From the IMG/VR virus record IMGVR_UViG_3300028610_001120, positions 1-47,363 of that record: a DNA stretch of 47,363 nucleotides; one strand, 5' to 3'. Source of the stretch: a virus. Position 1 is the first letter of the stretch, and each line of letters starts with the position of its first letter. A program made the position numbers and the translations under genes. The notes under the pieces are model-generated. The model was given only the letters and a program-made list of their open reading frames with translations. It ran no database searches and was not told the origin of the DNA. Shown here piece after piece: positions 25,100-33,015 of the stretch.

Positions 25100-25339
25100 T
25101 TAATCATCGGTGGGCTCCACGACTAGGCCGCATTCAACGGTTACTGTTTCATAGCCGTATGCAGGTGGCACCTTGATTACGATCCGTCCCCAGTCCTCGG
25201 GGCACTCGGGTTCTTCCCAGAACTTAATCTGGTAGTCTTCGGTGCCCACAAAATACAATTCCGGATCTGGCTCAGGCGACTGCGCACCGGCCACCCCAGC
25301 CACGAGCAAGACTGCCAGGACACAGCGGACGTTAGGCAT
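25100..25339 (-). CDS. Small exported protein
   Basis: 79 residues. The first 19 residues (MPNVRCVLAVLLVAGVAGA) form a Sec signal with an AGA|Q cleavage site. The mature part is acidic (QSPEPDPELYFVGTEDYQ) with two cysteines (PECPEDW, VECGLV) that could form a disulfide. Its ATG overlaps the end of the Cas4-like nuclease gene. Function unknown. Confidence 0.55.
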   Translation of the reverse strand: MPNVRCVLAVLLVAGVAGAQSPEPDPELYFVGTEDYQIKFWEEPECPEDWGRIVIKVPPAYGYETVTVECGLVVEPTDD

Positions 25340-26102
25340 CGAAGCTGACCCCCGTGGTCACTCTCCAGCACCACGCATTGCGGTTGCAGTATTTACAGAA
25401 CTTACAGAACTGCGAGGTGGCCGCGGCGGGCCGGTCGAGAAGCACGAGCGAGTCGACGATGGCCCCCGCCTTCTCGCGGAGTTCGTCGAAGCGGCCCTTG
25501 TCGAAACGGATTCTCTCGGCGTAGATCGAGTCTGGGGTCCAGCGTTCGTTCTCGAGCACGAAGTCGTTCTTGTTGAAGACCACGAACAGGCATGTATCCA
25601 GCCCGGTGTAGCCCATATACATCTGCACCTGATCGACGTACTCCGGCTTCCACGCCGCCACCCCGCACCCGCGCAGCACCGCGAACTGGCGAGCGTTGGC
25701 GCTCTTGATTTCGAGGAGCATATCGGGCTTCTCGCCGTCGGTGATCTCCCCGTCGGTGCGGCCCGATACCCGGTTATCAAAGTCGCTCACGCGGAATTGC
25801 TCGCCCGTTCGCCAGTCGGTTGTTCGCACAATGTAGCCACCAATACCGAGCAGGCGGGCGACATGCGCCTCGATCGCGTTGCCGTGCTCAAAGATCCCCA
25901 GCACGTGCGGCGGGAGCGGCTCGTCTTCGGGTATCCGATTCACCGCGGCCCACAGGTTGCGCGCGCACTTTCCGATCTGCGAAAGCGCGAGCCGGTCGCC
26001 GTGTCGATCGGCGTCGCGCTTCTCGCGAAGGGCCACTAATCCCTTCTCGATCCGGCGCGCGACCTGGGGTTGAGGATCTCTGAGCAGCGGCAGCGTGGGC
26101 AT
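25332..26102 (-). CDS. PD-(D/E)XK nuclease, Cas4/AddB-like with Fe-S cysteines
   Basis: 256 residues, ATG overlapping the previous stop (ATGA). The nuclease core reads GRTDGEI (Asp117), MLLEIKSA (Glu131, Lys133) and YVDQVQMYM (the QxxxY-type helix). Cysteine 46 (QIGKCARNLW) and three close to the C-terminus (CKFCKYCNRNAWC, about 232-245) are placed as in Cas4 and AddB, where four cysteines hold a 4Fe-4S cluster. These enzymes resect DNA ends. Together with the Sak4-like ATPase and the SSB-like protein upstream it forms a recombination and replication cassette. Confidence 0.78.
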   Translation of the reverse strand: MPTLPLLRDPQPQVARRIEKGLVALREKRDADRHGDRLALSQIGKCARNLWAAVNRIPEDEPLPPHVLGIFEHGNAIEAHVARLLGIGGYIVRTTDWRTGEQFRVSDFDNRVSGRTDGEITDGEKPDMLLEIKSANARQFAVLRGCGVAAWKPEYVDQVQMYMGYTGLDTCLFVVFNKNDFVLENERWTPDSIYAERIRFDKGRFDELREKAGAIVDSLVLLDRPAAATSQFCKFCKYCNRNAWCWRVTTGVSFDA

Positions 26103-26614
26103 CAGAACGGAACGTCGTCGTCTGACGGCCTGCTCGGGGGCGCGTCTGCCGGCGGTGTGGCGGCGGGAGTGCTGAACGGCTTGTACTCGGCGATCACGTT
26201 CTCGAACCCCTCTGAGTCGGCATACTGCACGCGGTCGGGCTTCGCCCTCCGCTTCACGACCCGCAGGATGTACGGCTTGCCGTGGAGATCCTCGCTGCTC
26301 TCGATCCTGTCGGGTGTCGGGTGCCCGACGGCAAGCGCGAGTTGCTTGAGCCGGGCGAGTGAAATTTTCACCGCATCCTCACTCGGGTTCACGAGGTTGA
26401 GGTGGTCGAACAGCACACGCTTGCCAATGGCCGGGTCGAGGCACTGCTGCTGCAACCCGAGCACCCACCCGTTATTCTTGTTGTTGGGCTTGTAGGTGGA
26501 TTTCACCACGATGAACGGGTACTCGCCCGTCTCGATCGACATGTAGTCCCCGCCGCCCCCGCTCATGTCTTCCTCTGTGACGCTGGACGTGTCTGCGTTG
26601 ATTTGCGGTGCCAT
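26102..26614 (-). CDS. DUF669-like single-strand DNA-binding protein with SSB-type acidic tail
   Basis: 170 residues. The middle matches the DUF669 family by order: an IETGEYPFIVVKSTYKPNN start, GWVLGLQQQCLDP, then a helix with HPTPDR, and VKRRAKPDRVQY. The end is Pro/Asp-rich and finishes DDDVPF, the same kind of tip (DDDIPF) that bacterial SSB uses to recruit partner proteins. DUF669 genes usually sit beside Sak4-type ATPases in phages, as here. Likely role: coat ssDNA and load recombination partners, or contact host SSB partners. Confidence 0.68.
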   Translation of the reverse strand: MAPQINADTSSVTEEDMSGGGGDYMSIETGEYPFIVVKSTYKPNNKNNGWVLGLQQQCLDPAIGKRVLFDHLNLVNPSEDAVKISLARLKQLALAVGHPTPDRIESSEDLHGKPYILRVVKRRAKPDRVQYADSEGFENVIAEYKPFSTPAATPPADAPPSRPSDDDVPF

Positions 26615-27421
26615 TTACGCTGCCCCCTTCTTGGCCTTCTTGGGTTTGATTCCCATTGCCGTCATCAGCGCGCCCCGGAGCGGCCCGAAGGGGTCGTCCT
26701 TGGGAACGTCGATTTCAATCGGGAGTCCGTAGCGGTTCTTCGCCTCGAACCCGCCCGTGTCTTCGAGGTGGAGCACCCGCGCCCCGCCCATCTTCGTGGT
26801 CGTTGTGACCTTGCGCCCCCGCGCACCTTCCTTTTCGAGCGCGGCCCGCTTGACTTCGAGAAACCCCACGACGTCGGCCCACTCGTAGAGCAGCGCGTTG
26901 GCGTGCTTGTGCAGTTTGGGTTGCACGGTGTCGTAGGGCGCGAGCACGGGGTCGGAGATGGTCTTGACCTCGTTGTGGCACAGCACACAGACGGTCATCC
27001 CCTGCCGCCGCAACTGATCGAGCGCGCGGAAAAAGCTGATCCAGTAGGGGTTGGCGAACGTGTACCCCTTGCCGTAGCCGAAATCCTCGATGTTCGTGTA
27101 GTTCTTCGTGCCCGCCTTCTCTTGGCAGGTGTGCGCCCAGACAAGCGGCTCCACATGGTCGATGGTGTCGACCACGAGCGAGCGGTAGTCGTGCTTCTCG
27201 TTGGCGAGTTCCCCGATCGCGTTCATCACGTCGATGTAGGACTCGGGCCGCGGGAGCGCGGCGACCTTGAGCACCCCGAGGCCCTCCTCGGCGGGGAGGA
27301 AGATGGGGTTGGTGAGCGACGCCCCTAGGGTCGACTTACCCGACCCGCCTTTGCCGTGAACGACGATGCGCGGCGGTAGCTGCGCGGGCGTGGCTGAAAC
27401 CTGGCTCAAGAGTGCTCCCAT
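26615..27421 (-). CDS. Sak4-like RecA-fold ATPase
   Basis: 268 residues, ATG after AGAGGAGAAG. Walker A is GKGGSGKS at residues 23-30; Walker B is SLVVDTIDH near 79-87; a sensor-like VCVLCHNEVK lies near 145. The length and the adjacent DUF669 partner match phage Sak4 / RecA-like single-strand annealing proteins, which pair strands with help from an SSB. C-terminal tail is Lys-rich (KPKKAKKGAA). It starts the three-gene recombination cassette. No phage helicase or polymerase is seen, so recombination-dependent replication with host enzymes is plausible. Confidence 0.78.
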   Translation of the reverse strand: MGALLSQVSATPAQLPPRIVVHGKGGSGKSTLGASLTNPIFLPAEEGLGVLKVAALPRPESYIDVMNAIGELANEKHDYRSLVVDTIDHVEPLVWAHTCQEKAGTKNYTNIEDFGYGKGYTFANPYWISFFRALDQLRRQGMTVCVLCHNEVKTISDPVLAPYDTVQPKLHKHANALLYEWADVVGFLEVKRAALEKEGARGRKVTTTTKMGGARVLHLEDTGGFEAKNRYGLPIEIDVPKDDPFGPLRGALMTAMGIKPKKAKKGAA

Positions 27422-27463
27422 GTGCTTCTCCTCTTATCAGTGTAGGGCGGCTCGCTGCAATCG

Positions 27464-27694
27464 CTAGGTTTGGTGGTGCGAGCCGCCCTGATTGTGCCGT
27501 TGGGAATCTCCCGCTGGCGTCATAGCTTTGATGTCAGTGAGCGCCCTATCAACATCGCTCTCCATCTCTACGGTGCGGCCGAGCAGCCCGCCATATTGAT
27601 CCAATATATGCCTGCACCGACGGGCCATCCAGCACGCGCCGAGAACAAGGCCCACCAAGAGAACCACGAGCAATTGGGGCCACGATCCGAACAT
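27464..27694 (-). CDS. Small membrane protein
   Basis: 76 residues from ATG 27694 (a GTG at 27697 is next to it). One transmembrane helix (WPQLLVVLLVGLVLGACWMA), then a short charged helix and a His/Gln-rich end. The string LGAC could serve as a lipobox but lies late in the helix. Translation is coupled to the gene above (TGATG). Function unknown. Confidence 0.5.
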   Translation of the reverse strand: MFGSWPQLLVVLLVGLVLGACWMARRCRHILDQYGGLLGRTVEMESDVDRALTDIKAMTPAGDSQRHNQGGSHHQT

Positions 27695-27903
27695 CACTCC
27701 CCCATCACGGTTTGCACATACTTCCGTGTCATCTTCTCAGCACAGCCCAGCGCGGTCATCACCCACCGATGCCGGTGCTGGCACATCTTCACGATCTTCT
27801 TGGTGCGCTTGTCTCGCGTGATGCCGACGTAGCCGCCGGCTCGTAGCGGGAGTCGGGATTTGCATTCGGCGCTGTATCGCGGGCGGGGTTGGCGTTTTTT
27901 CAT
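27694..27903 (-). CDS. Small basic protein
   Basis: 69 residues, strongly basic (MKKRQPRPRYSAECKSRLPL). A middle segment GYVGITRDKRTKKIVKMCQH and two Cys plus His suggest a possible metal site. It could bind nucleic acid. Start overlaps the previous stop. Confidence 0.5.
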   Translation of the reverse strand: MKKRQPRPRYSAECKSRLPLRAGGYVGITRDKRTKKIVKMCQHRHRWVMTALGCAEKMTRKYVQTVMGE

Positions 27904-28349
27904 GGGGTCGCCTGCTTAGGGAGGAGAGCGGCTCGGGCGACCCCGGCGCGGTTCTGACAGTACGCTCGTATTTCGTAGTCGTGGGTTTTTTGGGAGTCCC
28001 CGGCGGCTTCTAGCGACGATGCAGCATCTTCCACCACCCCTTGTAGCCGGATGTTTTCTTTCGTCAGCCAGTGGATCTTGACAGCCGCCTCGCTGGCAAA
28101 CTCTGCGGTCCAATCGAACCACTGGAAAGGGCGCCCCCCCTCGTTAGACTCACAGCCGTTACAGCACGTCCAAAGAGGACGTTCGACCTCCACCTCCACC
28201 TCTTCTCCGGGGATGCCGACGGTGATTTTTTCTCGCAGAGGCGAAACACTCACGATCAGGGTGCCGCACTTCGCGCACCCATGATCGGAGTTCGCCTCAA
28301 TTGCTCGCAGCGTGGCCGCGTCGTTTTGTAGTCTCTCGATCTCGCTCAC
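27900..28349 (-). CDS. Hypothetical protein with cysteine pairs
   Basis: 149 residues, GTG start with GAGGGAG upstream. CAKCGTLIVSV near residue 25 and TCCNGCES near 62 could form a zinc ribbon around a beta hairpin. A C-terminal helical region (LTKENIRLQGVVEDAASSLE) follows. Not recognised. It overlaps both neighbours by four bases, so the operon is tightly coupled. Confidence 0.5.
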   Translation of the reverse strand: MSEIERLQNDAATLRAIEANSDHGCAKCGTLIVSVSPLREKITVGIPGEEVEVEVERPLWTCCNGCESNEGGRPFQWFDWTAEFASEAAVKIHWLTKENIRLQGVVEDAASSLEAAGDSQKTHDYEIRAYCQNRAGVARAALLPKQATP

Positions 28350-28573
28350 AACGCTCCCTCGTTTTCCTTATTCCATGTGCATGGTTGGCAGAGGCCGTCG
28401 GCAATTATTTTTTCAGAGAAGCCGCACCCCGCGCACTGTTGCAGCACGGGCGCGTCGCTGTCGCGCAACTCGCAGACCGTCGGCCTGCGGTCGCCTCGAT
28501 CGACGGCGGCTTGCTCGCAAACTTGGTGTGAGCATTCCGGGTACGCTGTCGGGTGCGGTGCTGGTTGCGCCAT
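28346..28573 (-). CDS. Small zinc-ribbon-like protein
   Basis: 75 residues, ATG after GGAGGGG. Cysteines at ECSHQVC and then CAGCGFSE and LCQPC look like a two-knuckle metal site at the C-terminal half. Such mini zinc proteins recur in this genome. About 80 bases upstream on the minus strand hold no gene. Confidence 0.5.
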   Translation of the reverse strand: MAQPAPHPTAYPECSHQVCEQAAVDRGDRRPTVCELRDSDAPVLQQCAGCGFSEKIIADGLCQPCTWNKENEGAL

Positions 28574-28655
28574 CTCGCCCCTCCGAATTAGACGAGAACC
28601 TAAGTCATCAAGGCGAGCGGCGCAAGGGGAGATGCCGCGAAATTAATTTTTTCTC

Positions 28656-28829
28656 CTAAAGGAGTGAAATTGGGGTGGAATCCCCATGATCGGCTCGGAG
28701 CAGCCGGTTGGCGCAATCCGCGCACGTCAGAACCCCCCCGATGATGACGTCGGCGAAATTCGTGCATCGCTGGTTGTTCCATCCTGATCGGTCGACTTCG
28801 CAAATCTCGAGCGGCGGGGCTTCGGGCAT
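28656..28829 (-). CDS. Very small cysteine protein
   Basis: 57 residues, found by reading the minus strand. ATG 28829 follows AGGAGGAGCG closely and the stop is TAG 28656-28658. The sequence starts MPEAPPLEICEVDRSGW and has RCTNFAD and TCADCANRLL, so four cysteines in a CxxC-like setting. It overlaps the stop of the membrane peptide above. Function unknown. Confidence 0.5.
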   Translation of the reverse strand: MPEAPPLEICEVDRSGWNNQRCTNFADVIIGGVLTCADCANRLLRADHGDSTPISLL

Positions 28830-28927
28830 CACGCTCCTCCTATTAGAACGCCGACCGACAATCCGGCGAAGAAAATCGACACTGCGGCGAGCAACGCTGC
28901 AATCTGGAAATACGTCTGCGCTCTCAT
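28829..28927 (-). CDS. 32-residue membrane peptide
   Basis: ATG 28927 follows AAGGAGGACGCA, a very strong ribosome site. The peptide MRAQTYFQIAALLAAVSIFF, then AGLSVGVLIGGA, is nearly one transmembrane helix. It is the first visible gene of the minus-strand block and ends with an ATGA overlap into the next. Such peptides often modulate host membrane functions, but no role can be assigned. Confidence 0.5.
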   Translation of the reverse strand: MRAQTYFQIAALLAAVSIFFAGLSVGVLIGGA

Positions 28928-29022
28928 TGCGTCCTCCTTGGCCCCCCTATCGGCGGCCGGCGCCAGAACTTGAGCAGCCCCCGGTTGCGCTTTTCGCCTT
29001 CCTGTATTAGATTCCGGGCTAA

Positions 29023-29265
29023 ATGAGTCGATACGCCCGAAACGATGTCCTGAAAACCGTCCGCACCTACCTGAAATTCACGCAGCGCGAGCTCGCCGAA
29101 GAGGCCAAGATCAACTCCACCTACGTCTGCCAGATTGAGACGGGCGCGAGGAAGATCGGGCACCGGGTTGCGTACCAAATCTGGACGGCGCTGCGGCCCG
29201 CGTTTGACGATCTCGGGCTGACGCAGGAGGATCTTTTGCGCGGGTATCGCGAGGTCGTCTGGTGA
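29023..29265 (+). CDS. Xre-family HTH regulator
   Basis: 80 residues. A helix-turn-helix spans about 17-40 (FTQRELAEEAKINSTYVCQI, then ETGARKIG), the classic Xre/Cro layout. No ribosome site is visible and TAGATT lies 9 bases before ATG, so the mRNA may be leaderless like some phage repressor transcripts. It lies at the point where the minus and plus early blocks diverge and is the likely switch of both. No integrase is present, so lysogeny is unsupported. Confidence 0.72.
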   Translation: MSRYARNDVLKTVRTYLKFTQRELAEEAKINSTYVCQIETGARKIGHRVAYQIWTALRPAFDDLGLTQEDLLRGYREVVW

Positions 29266-29312
29266 GGCATTCCCACGTAGGCAAGTGATTGACGCATCGG
29301 GGGGTGTGAGGG

Positions 29313-30305
29313 GTGGCGAGGCGAAAATTCCCGAGCGATGGCCGTCCTTGGTTTCGATGCCTGACGGACATCTTGCATGACCCGAAACTCAACGGGGACT
29401 GCCCGGTCGAGGTGGCGTGGTTCTTCCTGCGCCTGCTCGCGATACTCGAGGGCGCGAAGTCACAGAGTGGGCAAATCGCGCTCGACCGGCGCGGGTTGAA
29501 CTTCTGCGCAGCCCGTGAACAGCACCGGCACGCGCTGCGTGTGGCTCGCATAGGGGCTGCACGCGGGCTGTACGCACTCTCCACAGACGGTGTGCACACG
29601 CTCATCACGGTCCCTAATTGGGCGGAAATACAGGGATACGCTTCCGAAAAACCCTCCCTAGAGGAGAGAGAGGAGAGAGAGGAGAAGAGAGAGAGTACCC
29701 CCGCGGCTTCGCCGCCCCTCGCGCCCAATCTCCCCCTCGGGGACGAAACCCCCAACCCCGCAGGGAAAGACACCCCCCAGAAGCTCGAGGATCGCCCAGA
29801 ATCAACGAACAGCGAAAGTGATGCCGGGGTCCAGCAGCGCGGCGATCATCCTCCCGCCGACGCTGACGGTCCTGTGACCTCGGCATCTCGCCGCAAGGCG
29901 GCCCCGAAGCGCAAGACCCAGTGCCCGGAGGCCCTCACCGCCGAGCAGTGGTCGCGCGTCCACCGGTGGCGATCCGCGACGCACCCCGAGTTCAGCGACA
30001 AGGAGCTCGAGGCCCAATGGACGCGCCACTACCAGCACCACGCCGGCAAGGGCAACACCGGCCTCGACTGGGTGCTGAGCTTCTACAACTGGCTGACCGG
30101 GCCGTACTACACGCCGATCGTTGACGGCAGGCCAGGGCCGCCGCGCCCCACGCCGCCCGTCGTCAAGCGCGAAGAACCGCCGCCGCCGATGACGGAGGAA
30201 GAATCGGCCGCGATGAGCGAGCAGTACGAGAAGGACCGGATCAAATACGGCTTCCGGCCGAGGGGCTGGCATGACGCCGACCCGCAACCACAAGAGGAGA
30301 ATTGA
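29313..30305 (+). CDS. Replication-initiator-like protein (O/DnaD-type)
   Basis: 330 residues, GTG start. Residues 1-110 look like a winged-helix region (WFRCLTDILHDPKLNGDCPV, then LLAILEGAKSQSGQIALDRR), as in phage replication proteins that open with a DNA-binding domain. A long low-complexity Glu/Arg/Pro/Ser stretch, about 110-210, is followed by a helical C-terminal domain (LTAEQWSRVHRWRSATHP, then HHAGKGNTGLDWVLSFYNWL), similar in tone to partner-recruiting ends that load host DnaB. The function is inferred. It is the second gene of the plus early block. Confidence 0.5.
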   Translation: MARRKFPSDGRPWFRCLTDILHDPKLNGDCPVEVAWFFLRLLAILEGAKSQSGQIALDRRGLNFCAAREQHRHALRVARIGAARGLYALSTDGVHTLITVPNWAEIQGYASEKPSLEEREEREEKRESTPAASPPLAPNLPLGDETPNPAGKDTPQKLEDRPESTNSESDAGVQQRGDHPPADADGPVTSASRRKAAPKRKTQCPEALTAEQWSRVHRWRSATHPEFSDKELEAQWTRHYQHHAGKGNTGLDWVLSFYNWLTGPYYTPIVDGRPGPPRPTPPVVKREEPPPPMTEEESAAMSEQYEKDRIKYGFRPRGWHDADPQPQEEN

Positions 30306-30306
30306 A

Positions 30307-30531
30307 ATGAGCGACGCCCATTATGAGACCGATGAGTCACCCGAGCCGAAGGTAAGGCCGAGAAAAGTCACCCTGCATGACGCGGCGAAGGAGGGAACGG
30401 TTCTAATCCGGGTGAACGGCGCGACTGTCGCTGGGTTTTGTGTCGGGGACGACCACCTCGAACTCTTCAACGCGAACACGAATGTCACCGGCCTCGCTGC
30501 TTGTCCGCGGGGATTGCTGAAGACGAAATGA
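30307..30531 (+). CDS. Small hypothetical protein
   Basis: 74 residues, ATG 30307 after AGAGGAG. Acidic start, then a beta-like core (VTLHDAAKEGTVLIRVNGAT, HLELFNANTNVTGL). Not recognised. The next gene starts inside its last codons (ATGA). Confidence 0.45.
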   Translation: MSDAHYETDESPEPKVRPRKVTLHDAAKEGTVLIRVNGATVAGFCVGDDHLELFNANTNVTGLAACPRGLLKTK

Positions 30532-31265
30532 ACAACCTGAAACCCAAACTCGCCGCCATGCTACGCCGCTGGGCGGCCCGACTCGCTCCCGCAGAGGTGC
30601 CGAAATTCAAACCGCGCGGGATCAAGAATAGAGACGAGCGCATTTGGCTCGCGGCGATCATCGACGGGGAGGGGTGCATCTTCATAAACAAGCGCAAGGC
30701 GGGGCAGCACAGCGGGAAGGGTTACGCCCGCCAGAGCGACCTGTTCGGAGCGGGGTTGCAGGTAGGAAACACCTGCCGGGCCATTGTTGAGCGGTGCAAA
30801 ACCATTACCGGCAAGGGGTCGATTTCTCTGCGAAAGCCCGGCGATGATCTTAGGCGTAAACAGACTCTTTATTCTTGGGCTTGTACCGCGCGCTCGGCTC
30901 GTATCGTGCTCAGGGCGGTCTACCCCCACCTTGTAGCCAAGCAACATCAGGCGCGGCTCGCCATCGGATGCCCGAGCAGGGGTGAGGAGGCCGCGAGGGC
31001 ACACGCGGGGCTTAAGGCGCTGCACGGCGGACACGACCCGCGCATTGACTTTTCTGAGCCGGTGCCAGGCTACGTCGAATTCGAGCCGGGCAAGGGTGTC
31101 TGTCAGCGCGGCCACAACCTCGCGCTTCCTGACGCGAAGTGTAGCAATGGTAGTTGCCGGGAGTGCAAGCGCGTTTCCGACGCAAGACGATACACCGGAG
31201 CAGGGAACACCACGAAGGTTCGGCGCCGCATGGCTCGGGAGAGCCGGCGGAAGAATCGAAGATGA
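30528..31265 (+). CDS. LAGLIDADG-type homing endonuclease, single motif
   Basis: 245 residues, ATG overlapping the previous stop. The motif RIWLAAIIDGEGCIFINKRK (residues 39-58, catalytic Asp46) is a single LAGLIDADG helix, so the enzyme would act as a homodimer. The C-terminus has a cysteine cluster (VCQRGHNLALP, CSNGSCRECKR) that could be a zinc knuckle for target binding. No intron is evident, so it is free-standing and may cut a specific site in rival phages. Confidence 0.7.
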   Translation: MNNLKPKLAAMLRRWAARLAPAEVPKFKPRGIKNRDERIWLAAIIDGEGCIFINKRKAGQHSGKGYARQSDLFGAGLQVGNTCRAIVERCKTITGKGSISLRKPGDDLRRKQTLYSWACTARSARIVLRAVYPHLVAKQHQARLAIGCPSRGEEAARAHAGLKALHGGHDPRIDFSEPVPGYVEFEPGKGVCQRGHNLALPDAKCSNGSCRECKRVSDARRYTGAGNTTKVRRRMARESRRKNRR

Positions 31266-31432
31266 GGAAGCGCGAACTCCGCGCTATTGTGACTGCGATT
31301 CTCGTCGGCGAGGCAGACTTCTATGAGTGCGGAGAGGGGGCGCAAATGATTGCAGACGACCTGATAGAGAGGACGCGCGACGAGCCGTGGCGGAGTCGTC
31401 TCCGTCGGTGGTGGAAGAATAGGGGGAAGTGA
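31262..31432 (+). CDS. Hypothetical small protein
   Basis: 56 residues from ATG 31262 (overlap with the previous stop). Starts MRKRELRAIVTAILVGEADF and ends with a basic Trp-rich helix. Too small to classify. Confidence 0.4.
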   Translation: MRKRELRAIVTAILVGEADFYECGEGAQMIADDLIERTRDEPWRSRLRRWWKNRGK

Positions 31433-31719
31433 TGGATATTGAGCAATTGAAGTTGATTCTTGAGACGATCGGCGCGGCTGGAGAGGGCGCGCGGGATCTA
31501 GCCTACGTCTGGTTTGGCCTCCAGTTTCTCAGGGCCCTACTCGACCCCGCGGTTGTAATCGTCCTAATCCTCACTGCGTACCACCTCATCAAAATGGTAG
31601 TACACAATGTCACCTTTCTCTCCCAACTCGGGAGACACCTGTCAGTTGATGCGTTCGAGCCGGCTGGGCGGAGAGTTATATTCGATGCGGTCAGGGCGGG
31701 TTTCGGTGGGCAGCGATGA
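31432..31719 (+). CDS. Small membrane protein
   Basis: 95 residues from ATG 31432, preceded by AGGGGGAAG (a GTG at 31429 also exists). A hydrophobic run (LLDPAVVIVLILTAYHLI) suggests one transmembrane helix, with helical flanks. Function unknown. Confidence 0.45.
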   Translation: MDIEQLKLILETIGAAGEGARDLAYVWFGLQFLRALLDPAVVIVLILTAYHLIKMVVHNVTFLSQLGRHLSVDAFEPAGRRVIFDAVRAGFGGQR

Positions 31720-32189
31720 CCCGCGTAGCCATCGAGCGCCTCAGCCCTGAACATCAGGAATACTTGGCCCACGCCGCCGAGCGGGTCGACCACTTCAAGA
31801 AGCCGAAGGCCGACAAGCTCAAACTGATGGCCTACGGCGAGACGTTCAAGACGCAGCTCGAACTGGACTACGCCAACTACCTCGAAACGTGGCGCAAGGC
31901 GAACAAGATCGACTCGTGGCTCTACGAACCGCTGCGCTTCTCGCTCGGGCTTAACGTCAGCTACACGCCGGACTTCCTGACGGTCCAAGGTGACGACGCC
32001 TACGACTCGATGCGGAACATCTATGAGGTCAAGGGGTCGTGGCTCAGCCGCAACGCACGGGACTCGCGCACCCGGCTGAAGATTGCCGCGACGATGTATC
32101 AGTGGTTTAATTGGTACGCCGTGACGCGCGAGAAGGGCGTGTGGAAATTCGAGACGATCCGCGAGAATCATATGGAGGACCAACCATGA
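31716..32189 (+). CDS. DUF1064-like PD-(D/E)XK nuclease (Holliday-junction type)
   Basis: 157 residues. Active-site pattern: GETFKTQLELDYANYLE (Glu49), VSYTPDFLTV (Asp86) and IYEVKGSWL (Glu104, Lys106). This is the order and spacing of the DUF1064 / T7 endonuclease I-like family that resolves branched DNA. The length is normal. It would process recombination intermediates made by the Sak4 module or trim DNA before packaging. Confidence 0.72.
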   Translation: MTRVAIERLSPEHQEYLAHAAERVDHFKKPKADKLKLMAYGETFKTQLELDYANYLETWRKANKIDSWLYEPLRFSLGLNVSYTPDFLTVQGDDAYDSMRNIYEVKGSWLSRNARDSRTRLKIAATMYQWFNWYAVTREKGVWKFETIRENHMEDQP

Positions 32190-32806
32190 GCACCGAGCTA
32201 CTCTGTAAGCTGACCGACCAGAAGATGCAGACGTACGGCGGCTACCAGTGGACGTTAGGCGAGTGGTCCGAAGCGGACGGGGTGTTCGAGTTGTGCGGCT
32301 CTGGTTGGCTGCACGCCTACACGCACCCGCTACTCGCGGTGCTGCTCAACCCGATCCACGCCGACGTATCTAGTCCGCGCCTATTTGTGATCGAGACGGA
32401 TGGCGAGCGCAAGGACGACCGTGGCCTCAAGGTGGGCTTCACGCGGATGCGGCTGGTTCGAGAGATGCCGCTGCCGACGATGACGCCAGTGCAAATCGCC
32501 GCGTTTGGGGTTCTGTGCGCACTAGAGGTCTACGGCGGGCCAAACTTCGCCCATTGGGCTAGGGGGTGGTTGAGCGGCGAAGACCGATCGCCAGGCTCAG
32601 CGCGCTTGGCATCGGGCTCAGTGCGCCCAGTATCTCCGATATACTCGATATACTCGTTAAGCGCGGCGAAGCGTGCGGCAGATCACACAGCGGGCCAAGG
32701 GGACTCGGCGAGCGTGGCGCACTGGGCTGTACGCTCGGCAGCGTATTCGGTTGATTTGATTGCGCTAGCCAAGCGGTCGCTGACGGCTGCGAAGGAGATC
32801 ACATGA
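32186..32806 (+). CDS. Hypothetical phage protein with helical Ala-rich C-terminus
   Basis: 206 residues from ATG 32186, after GGAGGACC. Residues 1-100 are beta-rich (YGGYQWTLGEWSEADGVFEL). It has the look of small DUF7666-like phage proteins, which I recall only loosely. Residues 140-206 are Ala/Ser-rich helices with a short repeat (PIYSIYS). No function known. Confidence 0.5.
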   Translation: MSTELLCKLTDQKMQTYGGYQWTLGEWSEADGVFELCGSGWLHAYTHPLLAVLLNPIHADVSSPRLFVIETDGERKDDRGLKVGFTRMRLVREMPLPTMTPVQIAAFGVLCALEVYGGPNFAHWARGWLSGEDRSPGSARLASGSVRPVSPIYSIYSLSAAKRAADHTAGQGDSASVAHWAVRSAAYSVDLIALAKRSLTAAKEIT

Positions 32807-33015
32807 CACTTCGACGACAACTCGCCTGGGCGAGACTCGAAAAGAATCGGGTAGAGAGGGGCCAAATCCAAGCGGAGACGGCGCGCATCCGTATGGACAC
32901 ATGTAGGATCGAGGCCGAGATGCACCGGGCCTCGATTGCGTGGGACGCCACGATTGAAATGTTGTGTAGGCGGCGCGAGGCCGAGGCGCGCGACGACACC
33001 AAGGAGGGAACATGA
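32803..33015 (+). CDS. Small basic helical protein
   Basis: 70 residues, one long charged helix (MTLRRQLAWARLEKNRVERG, RIRMDTCRIEAEM). Overlaps both neighbours. No function can be seen. Confidence 0.45.
   Translation: MTLRRQLAWARLEKNRVERGQIQAETARIRMDTCRIEAEMHRASIAWDATIEMLCRRREAEARDDTKEGT

Noticed and set aside
28924-29178. Minus-strand frame across the Xre gene
   Set aside because: It is antisense to a clear HTH regulator; Arg/Leu-rich composition is typical of a shadow frame. Only the part below 28927 has supported genes.
29650-29700. GAGA-rich run as a regulatory repeat
   Set aside because: It encodes the Glu/Arg part of the linker of the 29313 protein and is explained by that.
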